Assembly: GCA_022701365.1 (NCBI GenBank)
Contig: JAKUHH010000177.1
Location: forward strand, 496,001-560,000
Length of the DNA stretch: 64,000 nt
Source: Mycocentrospora acerina
Lineage: Eukaryota; Ascomycota; Dothideomycetes; Pleosporales
Reading direction: 5' to 3'
Made by a program: the position numbers and the translations under genes. The notes under the pieces were generated by a model that was not told the origin of the DNA, made no database searches, and saw nothing but the letters and a program-made list of their open reading frames with translations. This document shows positions 44,336 through 54,841 of the stretch, piece by piece. Position 1 is the stretch's first letter. Each line of letters starts with the position of its first letter.

Positions 44336-46069
44336 CTATTTCTTCTCCACAACCTGTTCTTGGACGGCGTCTAGCCCAGCATCCTCCAGTTCTATCGCCT
44401 CCAATCGCTCTGTTTCTTGCCGCTTTGCTTCGACAGCAGCTTTGGAATCAACAATGTCCTTTTGCGCACTCTTCTGCGCAGCGAAATCCCCCTTGAGCCT
44501 CGCAATCGTAGCTCTTTGCCTCGCGACTTCCACATTTGCCTCCAACAGCTGCATTTCCACAGCATCGACATTGGTACGCTCCGCACTGGCCATTTCTAGT
44601 GTCTCTAGGGAAGAGTCGGCATCACCAGCCAGACTTTGAGATTCGGCAACGTGCTCATGCACCTGGGCAGCAAGTAACGCAGCGTCTAGTAGAATTTCGA
44701 GTTTCTGAGTTTCGAGCTGCCGTATCTCCAGAGTGAGCTCTTCGTGTGCAGTGAGCGAAGTGTCTGCTGCGGCTGCAGCAAGACCTGATTTCACGTAGAT
44801 TTGGTAGTCAAGCGCTTGGATGCGTGGGAATAGGGCAATGGTTTCGTCGTCGTTTCCTCGGCGCAGGTACTCGCGAAACTCGAAGCCCGTCCTCTCAGCA
44901 AACTCAAGTTGCCTTGCCTCGGCGAGGAGATTGTATGCTGATATGGTGAGCTCTGTGCGCTTGGGACCCTCGGGGAGCGACTCGGCGTGTGTGTAGCGAT
45001 TGGCGGCCACGCTCTCGTAGGCAACGGCGCGCGCAGCATTTTGCTCCTTGGCATCAGTGAGCATGAGGCCGCGGAAGTCGGACCAGCCGATTGTTGATTC
45101 GAGGTCTGAAGGGGGCGAGGAGCGGACAAAGTTCTTGTCTCGCGGCTGAATCGTTTTGTGTGTGAGGTCTTCCTGGTGGGCAAATAGGATGTTGTGCAGA
45201 GCATCGCGCTCAATGACGATGCGAGAGAGCTCGAGCAAGTTCTTGACGTCGACTTCGTCCCATAACAGGACCTGCTCGCCACGGCCCATTTCCTCCAGGG
45301 CCTGCTCGAGCATGGGCCGCTCCTCGAGCGTGATGAACAGACTCCTGCCCTTGCCCCGCTGCTTGTCGTGGTGCTTGAAGATGTCGCCGAGCAGCCGTGG
45401 CGACGGGCTCTCAATCTCAATGGCGTTGTCGACGATGATGAGCTCGCCCTTGCGGTAGCGGTAGGAGAGGGCGGTGCGCCAGGCCAGGTCGTAGACCTTT
45501 TTCTGCAGCTCGGTGGAGAAGTCGCGGGGCTGGGGCCCGAATGCCACGCCTCCGCCTCTGAGCATGGGCGACTTCTTATCTCCCAGACGCGCGCGGCCAG
45601 AGCCCTTTTGCGGCCGGACCTTTCGTGCAGAGCCGCGGATCTCGTAGCGCGTCTTGGTGGAAGCGGTGCCCAGGCGTGTCATGTCACCCTCGTATATGAC
45701 GGCGCGGTGCAGGATATCTCGGCGAGTGGGCAGGTAGAGGTGGTTGGCGGGATATGTCTCGAAGCGGAGGGGCTCGAGGGAGGGGAAGCGGTGGACGGTG
45801 GCGAGCACGGCCTGCTCGTTGAAGGGCGTGACGGGAACATGGCTAGGTGGGGAAGGCGTGGCGGGCGTGGGCGTGGGCGTGGGCGTGAGAGAGGCTCGGG
45901 CAGTCGTCGACGAGGACAGCGGGCGGGCGGCGGTGCGGGAGAGGGCGAGGGCGGCGGTGCGGGAGACGGAGACGGAGACGGGACCGGCGACGGCGAGGGC
46001 AGTGGGCCGCGCGCACAGTCTGCTCAGCTGGAAGCTGACGCCGCGTACGGGCGCCGATAGTCTGGTCAT
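44336..46069 (-). CDS. YML6: Mitochondrial ribosomal protein uL4m with long C-terminal extension
   Basis: Large-subunit mitoribosomal protein uL4m. Intronless, 577 aa from the ATG at 46069. An Arg/Ser/Ala-rich, nearly acid-free presequence covers about residues 1-55. The L4 domain follows: HLYLPTRRDILHRAVIYEGD, STKTRYEIRGSARKVRPQKG, GSGRARLGDKKSPMLRGGG and VAFGPQPRDFSTELQKKV. It ends near residue 300. The remaining ~280 residues are helical and rich in Glu, Ala, Gln and Leu, with heptad-like sequence (LEIRQLETQKLEILLDAALL, LEANVEVARQRATIARLKGD). Yeast Yml6 is about 290 aa, so this protein is about twice as long. The frame also extends upstream to 46201, but that stretch overlaps the shared promoter. 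Divergent from mL38. Confidence 0.92.
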   Translation of the reverse strand: MTRLSAPVRGVSFQLSRLCARPTALAVAGPVSVSVSRTAALALSRTAARPLSSSTTARASLTPTPTPTPATPSPPSHVPVTPFNEQAVLATVHRFPSLEPLRFETYPANHLYLPTRRDILHRAVIYEGDMTRLGTASTKTRYEIRGSARKVRPQKGSGRARLGDKKSPMLRGGGVAFGPQPRDFSTELQKKVYDLAWRTALSYRYRKGELIIVDNAIEIESPSPRLLGDIFKHHDKQRGKGRSLFITLEERPMLEQALEEMGRGEQVLLWDEVDVKNLLELSRIVIERDALHNILFAHQEDLTHKTIQPRDKNFVRSSPPSDLESTIGWSDFRGLMLTDAKEQNAARAVAYESVAANRYTHAESLPEGPKRTELTISAYNLLAEARQLEFAERTGFEFREYLRRGNDDETIALFPRIQALDYQIYVKSGLAAAAADTSLTAHEELTLEIRQLETQKLEILLDAALLAAQVHEHVAESQSLAGDADSSLETLEMASAERTNVDAVEMQLLEANVEVARQRATIARLKGDFAAQKSAQKDIVDSKAAVEAKRQETERLEAIELEDAGLDAVQEQVVEKK

Positions 46070-46230
46070 GGCGGGCCGGCAGTGTGGTGGGCAATGCTCG
46101 CGCGGCGGAGGTGGACGCGGAGTTTTGCAAAGAGACGGCCAGGGCACGGACGGGGTTGGAAAATGTATGCAGCCGCTTCCTCGCACCTCGCCCACGACCA
46201 AGTCCTGCCCTTCTTGCCGTCACGCCCTCC
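46070..46230. promoter_or_regulatory. 161-bp bidirectional promoter of uL4m and mL38
   Basis: Only 161 bp separate the start codons of two divergent mitochondrial large-subunit ribosomal protein genes. The region is GC-rich, with no TATA element. Shared regulation of the two subunits is a natural inference. Confidence 0.7.
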
Positions 46231-47654
46231 ATGGCCGCCCTGCCCCCGTCCATGCGCCAATTCGGCGCCCGTCTGCGCTGCGTGCGCCCCGTCGCCGGCG
46301 CCAGCACCAGCGGCACCGCGCACCGGCTGCTCTCGTCGTCGGCAGCCGTCGGCGACGAGGTGCTCGCACAGTCGCCCGCTGCCACCCCACCGCCGCCTCC
46401 CCCGCAACACTCGTCCACGCCCGCGCCCGCGCCCACCGAGACACCCGAGTACATGCAGAAATGGGGCGCCCTCGACCCGAACATGGTGGAGAACAAGAAG
46501 CAGGAGCGCCGCCTGCTGCGCCGAGAGCACGTGCAGCCCGTGGGGTCGCGCCGCCGGCGTGCTGTGCTGCACCGCTCCGCCAACAAGGCGCCCGAGGTGC
46601 CCTTTGAGCAGCTGCCCTACCAGTGCTTCCAGGAGGCGCGCAAGTTCCTGCTGCAGGACCGCCAGGAGAAGCTGGCCGACATTGAGACGCAGCAGCTGCG
46701 CATCCGCAACGTCGCCGAGCAGGACCCGGCCGTGAGCGGCGGCGCCGCCCACAAGGAGGCCCGTATACGCAGCATGAAGAACCGTCTCAACGACCTGGTC
46801 ATCCTGGCCGACATAAACGACCCTGTGGTCAAGAGGAACTTTGAAGACGGACAAGGTAGGCCACTCTGCAGACCTGTGCCGCCGCAACACTCCCGCTAAC
46901 GCATGCAGGCGACATGAACAAGCCCATCTACCGCCACCTGGCCGACTTGAAATGGAGAAAATACAAGCGCCTGGTTCTGCAGCAGCGCGTCACTCAATTG
47001 GCACTGGTGCCCGATCTCCTGCCCGCCCTGGACATTGTAGCAGACATCGACCTGGGATTTGGCCGGAAGATAGTTGCCCCCGGCGATTTTGTCGACTCGG
47101 CCATCAGCGAGAAGATGCCCCGCCTCAACGTGCAGACCTTCACGCCTGGAGAAAGACTCGTCACCGTCGTCGTTGTCGACGCCGACGTGCCGGTGCCGGA
47201 CCAGGATGGCTTCACCTACCGCTGCCACCTGATTGCCTCCAACATTGCAATCTCACCCACCCAGACTTCGATTCCCCTTCAACGGATCGAGCACGAGGAC
47301 ATCAAGTCCGAGGATCCAGCTGGAAAGAAGATTGCCGTGCCATGGATTGCGCCATGGGCGCACAAGGGCGCGCCCTACCATCGCCTTGCCGTGTTTGTTC
47401 TCGAGCAAAAAGATGCACAAAAACTCGACGTGGCCAAGCTCAGCAAAACCGGGCGGGACAAGTTTATTCTACGGAGCTTTGTTGACACCCACAAACTGCA
47501 CCCAATCGCCGCGACACTGTTTAGAACAAAGTGGGACGACAACACGGCGGGCGTCATGGAGCGGGCTGGGCTGAGCGACCAAATCAACGTCGAGTTTAAG
47601 AGGAAGCGAATCGAGCCGCTCCCATACAAGAGACGGACAGAACGCATGCGTTGA
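46231..47654 (+). CDS. MRPL35: Mitochondrial ribosomal protein mL38 (MRPL35), PEBP fold
   Basis: Mitochondrial large-subunit protein mL38, which carries a phosphatidylethanolamine-binding-protein-like domain. Exon 1 is 46231-46855 and exon 2 is 46909-47654; the intron is 46856-46908 (GTAGGC, GCTAAC, CAG). It encodes 456 aa. The presequence has Arg and Ser (MRQFGARLRCVRP, HRLLSSSA), followed by a Pro-rich linker. The helical segment with EARKFLLQDRQEKLADIETQ and RIRSMKNRLNDLVILADIND leads to the PEBP part: FTPGERLVTVVVVDADVPVP, then WIAPWAHKGAPYHRLAVFVL and the conserved end AGVMERAGLSDQINVEFKRK. The anion-binding residues of true PEBP enzymes are not all evident, as expected for a structural protein. 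Confidence 0.93.
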
Positions 47655-48109
47655 TGTGTCCCAGCGAGCGTTAGCACGGCGAGGGTTTGCGTATCTGTAA
47701 GTGTAACGATGAATGTACAAGTACCGCAGTCACTGCCAATATATCACTTCATGGCACTCCAAATAACCTTCAGCCACTTCTCCAGCAAATTGTTGTGTTT
47801 CAGGGCTGGTTGCTCTTTCCATCTCCTGGCCGTCCCCACCTTCCATGCGACTCGCCCCCACACCACGTCCTAAAATCGATGATTCTATTATCCATATATC
47901 GTGCAACACTATTCGCACTCTGTCTTGATCACTGCCTCATTCCCGATGCGCGACCAATTCATTGAAACCATCACTCTTGTCATTCCCTCTTCGCTCAGTT
48001 CCACCTCAATCTGCACAAGACACTTGCTCATTCCTTCATTTTGTACATGCACCACCCTTGGTTCTTCTAAAATACAGCTTCTTCTTTGGCTCAGTTTGAA
48101 TCTTTCCTA
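47655..48109. other. Intergenic region, mL38 / MEI4-like
   Basis: A 455-bp region between tandem plus-strand genes. The second part is pyrimidine-rich and should hold the MEI4-like promoter. No other gene is seen. Confidence 0.5.
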
Positions 48110-49783
48110 ATGGCATCGAGTTCACCCGCTCCATTGATATCTCACGTCCCTAGTCAGGCACACGTCGCCCTGGCCATAGCAATTGTTCGCTCCAAACCCT
48201 CCAACGTCACAGTCCGCGGTGAGTACCTCACCAAGTTCTCGTCTCGGTCGCAACATTGACTCGAAAGATCATATTTTTCAGCTACGCAGTCAGATTCGAA
48301 ACGGCGAGCCTACCTCCAAGGAACAAGACAGCCATCATCTCGATCTAGTTGCGTACTGGCAAGACCAGTGTCAAAGAGCTCAGAGAGAATGCGACCAACT
48401 CCGCGCCGTCAACATTAAGCTCGAGCGGTCAAATCATCTGCTTTCCAACCTGGCATACGTTCCGACAGACGATCCTCCCAATACTGTCCTGGCTACGTCG
48501 AAACGCAAGGCACCATCAATACCAGTGCCACGACAACCAAAGCGTCCAAAAGCCTCATTCCAAAAATCAGACGATCAATCGGCAGTGGGAGCTCAGGAAA
48601 TTATCGATAGTGACTTTGAATTTCTCGATGGTCTAGGAAAAGGTACGTGTGATACTGTTCCAAAGCGTCATTTGCTGATGCTCCAAGAGGCGGCTGCAAG
48701 CTCATCGAAGCTCTCTATACGACATACGGACATTGCAGAGCTTCCAACTTGAATGCAAATGCGCTGTGCTTGAGTCTAGTTCAGACAGCTTCCGCACTTG
48801 GCCAGATTATTCGTTTCGTAGCACTCAAGTTTGAACCGCTACCACGGTCGGGGCGAGGGACTTTCGAGCCGATTTCCCTACATCAGGACAATCCGGATTT
48901 GACACTAGCTCTGACGGTGTGTGCAAGAGCTTTCCTATCAGTACTTGTAGGTGTCGGCAAGATCGTGGATTCAAAACATGATACGAGATTACCTAGCCTA
49001 GTAGTTTGCGAGCTTGTCGAGATGTTCAAGTCCGCACTAGACACTATCGAAGAATGTGCTCGGCGCACCGCCCATGCAACATTCGTTGCGCCTGCTCAGC
49101 CGAAGAAGAGTAAGAACAAGACGCCCACAGACACCGTCAAGGAATCGGTACCTGCTCGAGCATTAGCGCACTATCTCATCAGTCTACTCGGGCACCTCGA
49201 AAAGGCCGACTCTACACATCAGAAGATATTTGATGGGTTTGTTTATGTTTTGTTTGAGCGTGTTGGAAAGCGACTTTACTTCTGTACATTCAAACGTCAT
49301 CGAAGTGATAATATGGAATTGGAACAAAACATCACGACATCGATGAAACCACACACTGCTACGGACATGTCACAACCAGAAATTGATTCAATTGCTATTA
49401 GGTATGAGATCAAGGCGTTGATCCTGATCCTTGAACGAGCGATGGGTCTTGCGCCGAATCACATGAACCCACAGCCAGTCAAGACAACCAAAACGAACCG
49501 ACTTGCTCGCACACTAAGTTTGAAGACGCTACCTACCACTTCAAGGGCTCGTCTAAGTCCCATAGCGAAGGAACGTCTTCAGCGAACGCTCATATCCTGC
49601 ATGTATGGCGAAACGAATCACGACGTGTTTCTTGACATACTTACCAAGCCCATACCCGCACTCCGCCTCGGCGCTTTACAGAACATGGCAAAGATTGAGG
49701 ACAAGGATTTGGAAGAGTGGTACAAGAAGGAGGTGTGGAGACTGGTAGGATGGGATGTGCTAGCAAAGGATGGCGGTTGGTAA
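48110..49783 (+). CDS. MEI4: Mei4-like meiotic recombination protein
   Basis: Proposed orthologue of Mei4 (Rec24 in fission yeast), which with Rec114 and Mer2 forms the complex that licenses Spo11 double-strand breaks on meiotic chromosome axes. Exons are 48110-48218, 48268-48642 and 48690-49783; introns are 48219-48267 (GTGAGT...AAG) and 48643-48689 (GTACGT...GAG). It encodes 525 aa. Residues 19-30 read VALAIAIVRSKP, close to the LALALAIIRSKP signature that I recall at the N-terminus of animal MEI4. A predicted coiled coil follows (YWQDQCQRAQRECDQLR, VNIKLERSNHLLSNL). After a basic linker comes a helical C-terminal domain that starts with GGCKLIEALYTTYG. The first intron has a nearer CAG (48279-48281) that breaks frame, so the AAG acceptor is preferred. 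Identification rests on motif memory, not alignment. Confidence 0.65.
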
Positions 49784-50813
49784 AAAGTCATGTCAATGAC
49801 CTTCCTTCGCGCGGCTAGTTGTCAAGCCAGCGGGATAAATATGATGATGGAAGCTATATGTATGTGAATGAACTGAGAATAACTTCACGAGATTCCTGTG
49901 TCATGGAGCAATTTTTTTATATTGCTTGAAATTCCTTGAATTACCTTCTGCTGAGCAATTTGACGACGTCTTTTCCACAGGCAGCTGGTACAATTAATTT
50001 TAATTTTAAGCTACTTAGTTCCAAACCCTACGTTCATAACCTTGCTATGCTTGAATTTTGTTTCCTACCCGGATCACAACATTTCACTGCTCTCGATGAC
50101 CACTATACCAGCTCCATACGTTGTGAGGAATGATGTCCGAAGGGTAGCATGTTTTATATATCCTCCAACGAGGTTACTCTACATATTTTGGTTTGACTCT
50201 CATTTGCTTAGTTGATATCAGACTGGTGATGGTGTATTTACATAGTAGATGAACACGTTTGGCTGTTTTCACGCCCCCCGCAGCGCTGCATATTCATCGC
50301 TTCTTCAGTTCACGAGCGTATGATCTCTTTGACGTGTATTTTCAACGTTATCTGTATAGCACGCTAAGACACTGCCCTGAAGATGTGGAGGATGTTAATT
50401 AACTGCTGTCGCATAGTAATACATCAGTCTACTTGCTTTAGTAGCCGAGATCAATTGGTTTTTTTTGCGACGACAACTGCCATGTGCTGCTCAATGTGAG
50501 CCTTTTCATACTATCAATACACTTCAAAAACGCATAAACTCTACAGTGAAATCTGGGGGTTTTCTGCCTTTCACACCCTTTGTTCATGATTGATATCACC
50601 GTCACTTTCACCGTGAACAGAGCTCAGCTCGGCCCGCTCCTACTTTCCCGCACACCGGCATCGTCTTTTGTTTGCTCCAAGCCGAGTAGTCTGTCTCCCG
50701 AACGTCCCCCCCGGTACATATATGAGGTCACCTCAACCCCCTCCTACCTTTGCCCCCATCACCAAACCTCTTCCCACTCAATTTGACGACTATAACCTTA
50801 CTCAATTTCATCA
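49784..50813. promoter_or_regulatory. Upstream region of the siderophore transporter
   Basis: A 1,030-bp region between tandem genes. It contains AGATAA on the minus strand (50348-50353) and several GATATC/GATA cores (near 50215 and 50590). Fungal siderophore genes are repressed by GATA factors of the SreA/Urbs1 type that bind HGATAR, so these are candidates. No exact ATCWGATAA was seen. No gene is recognised. Confidence 0.45.
50348..50353 (-). promoter_or_regulatory. Candidate GATA-factor site AGATAA
   Basis: TTATCT on the plus strand reads AGATAA on the minus strand and matches HGATAR. It lies about 460 bp before the transporter ATG. A hexamer like this occurs often by chance. Confidence 0.25.
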
Positions 50814-53003
50814 ATGGCATCTACCAGCGCCACATCGATGGACTTCAAGGTGTCCGAGGTGTGCGGAAAACCAATGCTCTCGCCGCCAACACACTTCCCT
50901 ACCAGGTTCAGCAACAGTGCACACGATGAGCGTGATGATCACACCAAGGTCTCCATCGACACCGTCTCACCTGGTGTTGCCAGGATCGAGGTAATCGCCG
51001 AGCACATCACCTTTGCAAACCGCATTTGTATCTTCATAGGAGTCTTTCTCATCTCGTTTGCCTACGGTCTGGACGGTAGTGTACGAGGCTCATATCAACC
51101 GGTCGCTACTTCGCAACTCGGGGATCATTCGCTCATTGCAACTATTGGTGTGGTTCGCTCAATCATGGGCGCTGTTGCTCAGGTTCGTGCTCATTCGTCC
51201 TTTTTTTTTCCCCCACATCTGGCTTCGACTGACACAGGGTTGCAGCCCACAGCAGCTAAGATTGCGGACGTGTTCGGGCGAACAGAGTTGATTCTCGTAT
51301 CCATATGCTTCTATGTTGTGGGTGGGTGCTTTTTTAATTCTTGAGCGAGCGTAGTCGAAACTTCCTACTTACATGATGCAGGTTCGGTGATGGAGGCATC
51401 AAGTAATGACATCGCCATGTTTGCCGCAGGCGCCGTGTTCTATCAGGTAAATCCATCTCCTAGAGCCCAAAAAGACCTGTATTATGGGGTTTGATTTTTC
51501 TAAAATTCTGGCAGGTCGGCTACACGTCAATCATTCTCCTCGTGGAGGTTGTGATTGCCGATACCACCTCTCTTCGCTCACGAGTCTTTTTTTCGTACGT
51601 CCCGGCACTTCCGTTCCTCATCAACGCCTGGGTTTCAGGCGACGTTGTTTCCGCAGTCCTGCGTGATCTTGGCTGGCGCTGGGGTATTGGTATGTTTTGT
51701 GTTTTGTATCCTGTTTGCGCACTTCCTCTCATCGTCTCCCTGTGGTGGATCACCCGCAAGGCAAGCAAGTCGGGCGATTTGAACAGTATAAAGACCCCTC
51801 GTAAGCTATATGGGGGCTGGAAGTTGGCGAAAGTGCTGTTTTGGCAACTTGATGTCATCGGCATCGTTTTGGCTAGCATCATGCTTGGGTTCATCATGAC
51901 ACCACTCACCATTGCTGGCGGGATTTCGGATCGATGGGGGAGACCCGAAATCATCCTCCCACTCATCGTCGGTTTGGTAGCGGTGCCGGTGTGGATTTGG
52001 TGGGAAGGCAAAGCACCTCATCCGATGGTTCCTTTCAGGGTAAGACTCGAGCACATGATAAACTCTTCTTCTTTTTTGAAACTAACATTCTTCTAGCTCT
52101 TCAAAGACCGAGCTGTATGGGGTGCTCTTGGTATCGCCATCACTTTCAACTGCGGTGAGTATGAATCTATGTCTTTGAACCGTAACCCAGCTAAGTTCTT
52201 CCTTTTTTATAGCCTTCACCTGCCAAGCAGACTTCCTGTACTCGATCCTTGTCGTCGCATTCGACGAGACCCCCAAGTCTGCAACCCGCATCCAGATGTT
52301 GTACAGCTTCGTTTCCGTCATCACGGGCGTTATCCTCGGCCTGGTCGTGTACCGCGTGCGGCGCCTGAAACCGTTCATCATGTTCGGCGCACTGCTCTGG
52401 ATGGCAGCCTTTGGCCTACTCATCCACTACCGCGGGGGATACGACTCCTCATCCCACGCCGGGCTAGTAGGAGCCCAGGTCCTCCTAGGCATCGGAGGCG
52501 GCTTCTTCCCTTACCCAGCCCAAGCCAGCATCCAGGCGGCCACCAAGCACGAACACGTCGCCGCAGTCACTGGCCTCTACCTCTCCTCGTACAGCATCGG
52601 CGCCGCACTCGGAAACACAATCTCCGGCGTCATCTGGAGCAACGTCATGCCCAGACAGCTGAAGACGCGCATCGGCCACGACACCCCTCTTTGGTTCAGC
52701 AACCCCATCCAGCTGTTGCCCCATCACCCCACGGGGACCGCAGAGCGCGAAGCCGCAGTGCAAGCCTACATGTACGTCCAGCGCTTGGTCTGCACCATTG
52801 GTCTCAGCGCGGTAGTAGCCATTGTCTTTTTTGCTTCCGTCATCAGGAACCCCCGGCTGCCTGACACGCAGTCGATGCCTGACGCGGAGGAATTCCCTCT
52901 CGATGACTTCATCTCGCTTGATCATGTCGGCAGGCCTTATTCTCGGGCTGGGGTTCCAGAGGGAGGCGTGACGAATAGAGGTTGGGCGTGGCTGAAGAGC
53001 TAG
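50814..53003 (+). CDS. MFS siderophore-iron transporter (SIT/ARN family)
   Basis: Plasma- or endomembrane major facilitator with about 14 helices that imports ferric siderophores by proton symport. Six exons: 50814-51182, 51246-51321, 51382-51446, 51515-52039, 52097-52154 and 52213-53003. They encode 627 aa, usual for the family. Helix 1 has FLISFAYGLDGSVRGSYQPVATS. PTAAKIADVFGRTELILVS matches the SIT loop 2-3. ADTTSLRSRVFFSYVPALPF and INAWVSGDVV follow, then GWRWGIGMFCVLYPVCALP. Near the end, LLGIGGGFFPYPAQASIQA and HEHVAAVTGLYLSSYSIGAALGNTISG are characteristic. The 65-bp and 58-bp exons are small. No siderophore synthetase is nearby, so it may be a stand-alone xenosiderophore importer; the siderophore is unknown. 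Confidence 0.93.
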
Positions 53004-53752
53004 GTAGATGACTGCTGCTATTTGAATGGGGGGGTAGGGGGTGAGTTGAGATCTATACGGTTGTTGGAGGATGGTTAATACTTTTTTTCGGCTACGTCGG
53101 GCAAAGGGCTTCAGGCTATACATACGTTTGTGGGGTGGAGTGCAGCCATTTCTGACAAAGTTAGCCATGTCAAGTCGCTGATGGTGGATAGTTAGTTAGT
53201 TGCAGAACTGTCGACAGTATGCAAAGAATGGTAACTGAGTTTTTCAGTAGTATAAAGGAATAGAATGGCATGAACTCATTCATTCGAAATATGTTACCCT
53301 TTTATTTTATTTTGCTCATGCTGATCTCACTAGTACTGATTTACCACAATTAGGCTAGACGAGAGTGTTTCGAGGGCTGCGCAAGGAGCAACACTAAACA
53401 GCCAGGAGGCGGACGAGGTTCTGGAGTACTAGTTTTGTGAGCGATACATATATATATATGCAAGTCCTTGATTGACTAGAGTGTCGTCGAGTTTTGGTAA
53501 TTGCATACTAGGTCGTGGTCTATATGTTGTTGTTGTTTTTAATTTACAATATTGTACAGTGTGAGCTCAGATGGTGAGCGTCAAAGTCTTTTCCCTACAA
53601 ATAGTCTTTACTCGTTATTCGCCAACTCGTCAAGAGCGGCCTTTCCTCCCACGACTCGGTGTGTTTTTGTGGTAGACTGGTGTAGCGCCCCAAGTTCAAC
53701 GGCGTGTTGCGATTACTTCTTTTTTTCTCCATCACAGGTCACGCCGTTTACT
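53004..53752. other. Convergent intergenic region
   Basis: A 749-bp AT-leaning region holding the 3' ends of the transporter and the mtIF-3 gene. ATATATATATATG occurs near 53448, and GTTGTTGTTGTTTTT near 53527. No gene is recognised. Confidence 0.55.
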
Positions 53753-54556
53753 TCAAGCTACTTTTTCGTCTTCTTTTTTCTTTTCCTCGACCTTGCGCCC
53801 CTCAAACACCATGGTCATGATGCCTCCGACAGTGCCCTCCGTCTTGACCACACTTGCACCCTTGCACTCCTCAACTGCTTCCCTGACGGCTGTCAAGACA
53901 CCATCTGCCTCGTCTGCGGTAGCCTTCTTTCCTCTCTTTTTGGGCCCAAACATAATCTCCACCTTTCGGCCGTCGCGCAAAAAACCCTTCATCTTTTCAA
54001 GTCTGTGCTTCAAATCACCTCCAGCAATTGCCCAATTCAGCTCTAGGTTTTTGTGTGCGGGTCCTACAGGCTGGCCCTTTGCCTGTCTCCGTGCTGTCTC
54101 GAGTTTGCGCTGGAACTGTTCGCGCAAAGAGATTTTGCTAATGACGCGGCAAGTGGGGAGGTCGGCGGGATCGTTGCTGGCCGGGCGGCCGTATTCATCT
54201 ACATTTCCTGGGGCCATCTGCACCAGATGGTGGGTGACCTTGTTGAAGCTTGTGAGAGCGTCGATCAGAGGGACGCTGGGGTAGAATTTGCCGGCCTCGT
54301 CGACAAAGTTGATGAGCGGGGAGGTGATGGCGGCATCGAGGACATAGTGGTCAGACAGGGCGTGGCGGCGCGTGTCCTTTGTGTAGGTTTTTGTGCGGAC
54401 CGTGGTTCGTGAGGCAATGGAGTTCGAGTGGGATGCGGCGGGAGAGGCAAAGGCAGGGAGGAACTGCAAGGGAATCGGGGTGTTTGTGCGGAGGTTTGGG
54501 GCGATGAAGACGCGGTAGAGGGCGCGGGAGGTGCTGGAGATGTGTGTTGGCGGCAT
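53753..54556 (-). CDS. AIM23: Mitochondrial translation initiation factor IF-3 (Aim23)
   Basis: Keeps the mitochondrial small subunit free and checks start-codon pairing. Intronless, 267 aa from the ATG at 54556. The N-terminus is a Ser/Arg/Thr-rich presequence (HISSTSRALYRVFIAPNLRT). The IF3 C-terminal domain shows VISKISLREQFQRKLETARR, LELNWAIAGGDLKHRLEKMK (the helix preceding the second repeat) and FLRDGRKVEIMFGPKKRGKK (the K-G-x-x-V-x-v-x-i segment of IF3). VGGIMTMVFEGRK then ends the domain. The frame stays open to 54907, but the extension lacks presequence character and overlaps the ATG16 promoter. Divergent from ATG16, with 285 bp between starts. Confidence 0.9.
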   Translation of the reverse strand: MPPTHISSTSRALYRVFIAPNLRTNTPIPLQFLPAFASPAASHSNSIASRTTVRTKTYTKDTRRHALSDHYVLDAAITSPLINFVDEAGKFYPSVPLIDALTSFNKVTHHLVQMAPGNVDEYGRPASNDPADLPTCRVISKISLREQFQRKLETARRQAKGQPVGPAHKNLELNWAIAGGDLKHRLEKMKGFLRDGRKVEIMFGPKKRGKKATADEADGVLTAVREAVEECKGASVVKTEGTVGGIMTMVFEGRKVEEKKKEDEKVA

Positions 54557-54841
54557 GTTGGCGTGGGGGCGATGTGGTGGAAATGGATCAAGGTGGACGT
54601 GGCGGTGGTGGTAGAAATGGACCAAAGCGCACGTCGTGGTGGAGGTGTTTGTGATTTTGTCACGGGAGCATGGGCCGGTCGACGTTGGACGAATCGGACA
54701 CGGCAGCGCCCCGCCTGCTGTCCTTGTCCCCTCGTACGTGACGACTCTGGAGCCTGCGCGCTGCAACGAGACGACGATGATATTGGCCGCACAAGCACAA
54801 GCACACTCTCTCCTTGCCCTGGCACGCCGACAACAGCCGCC

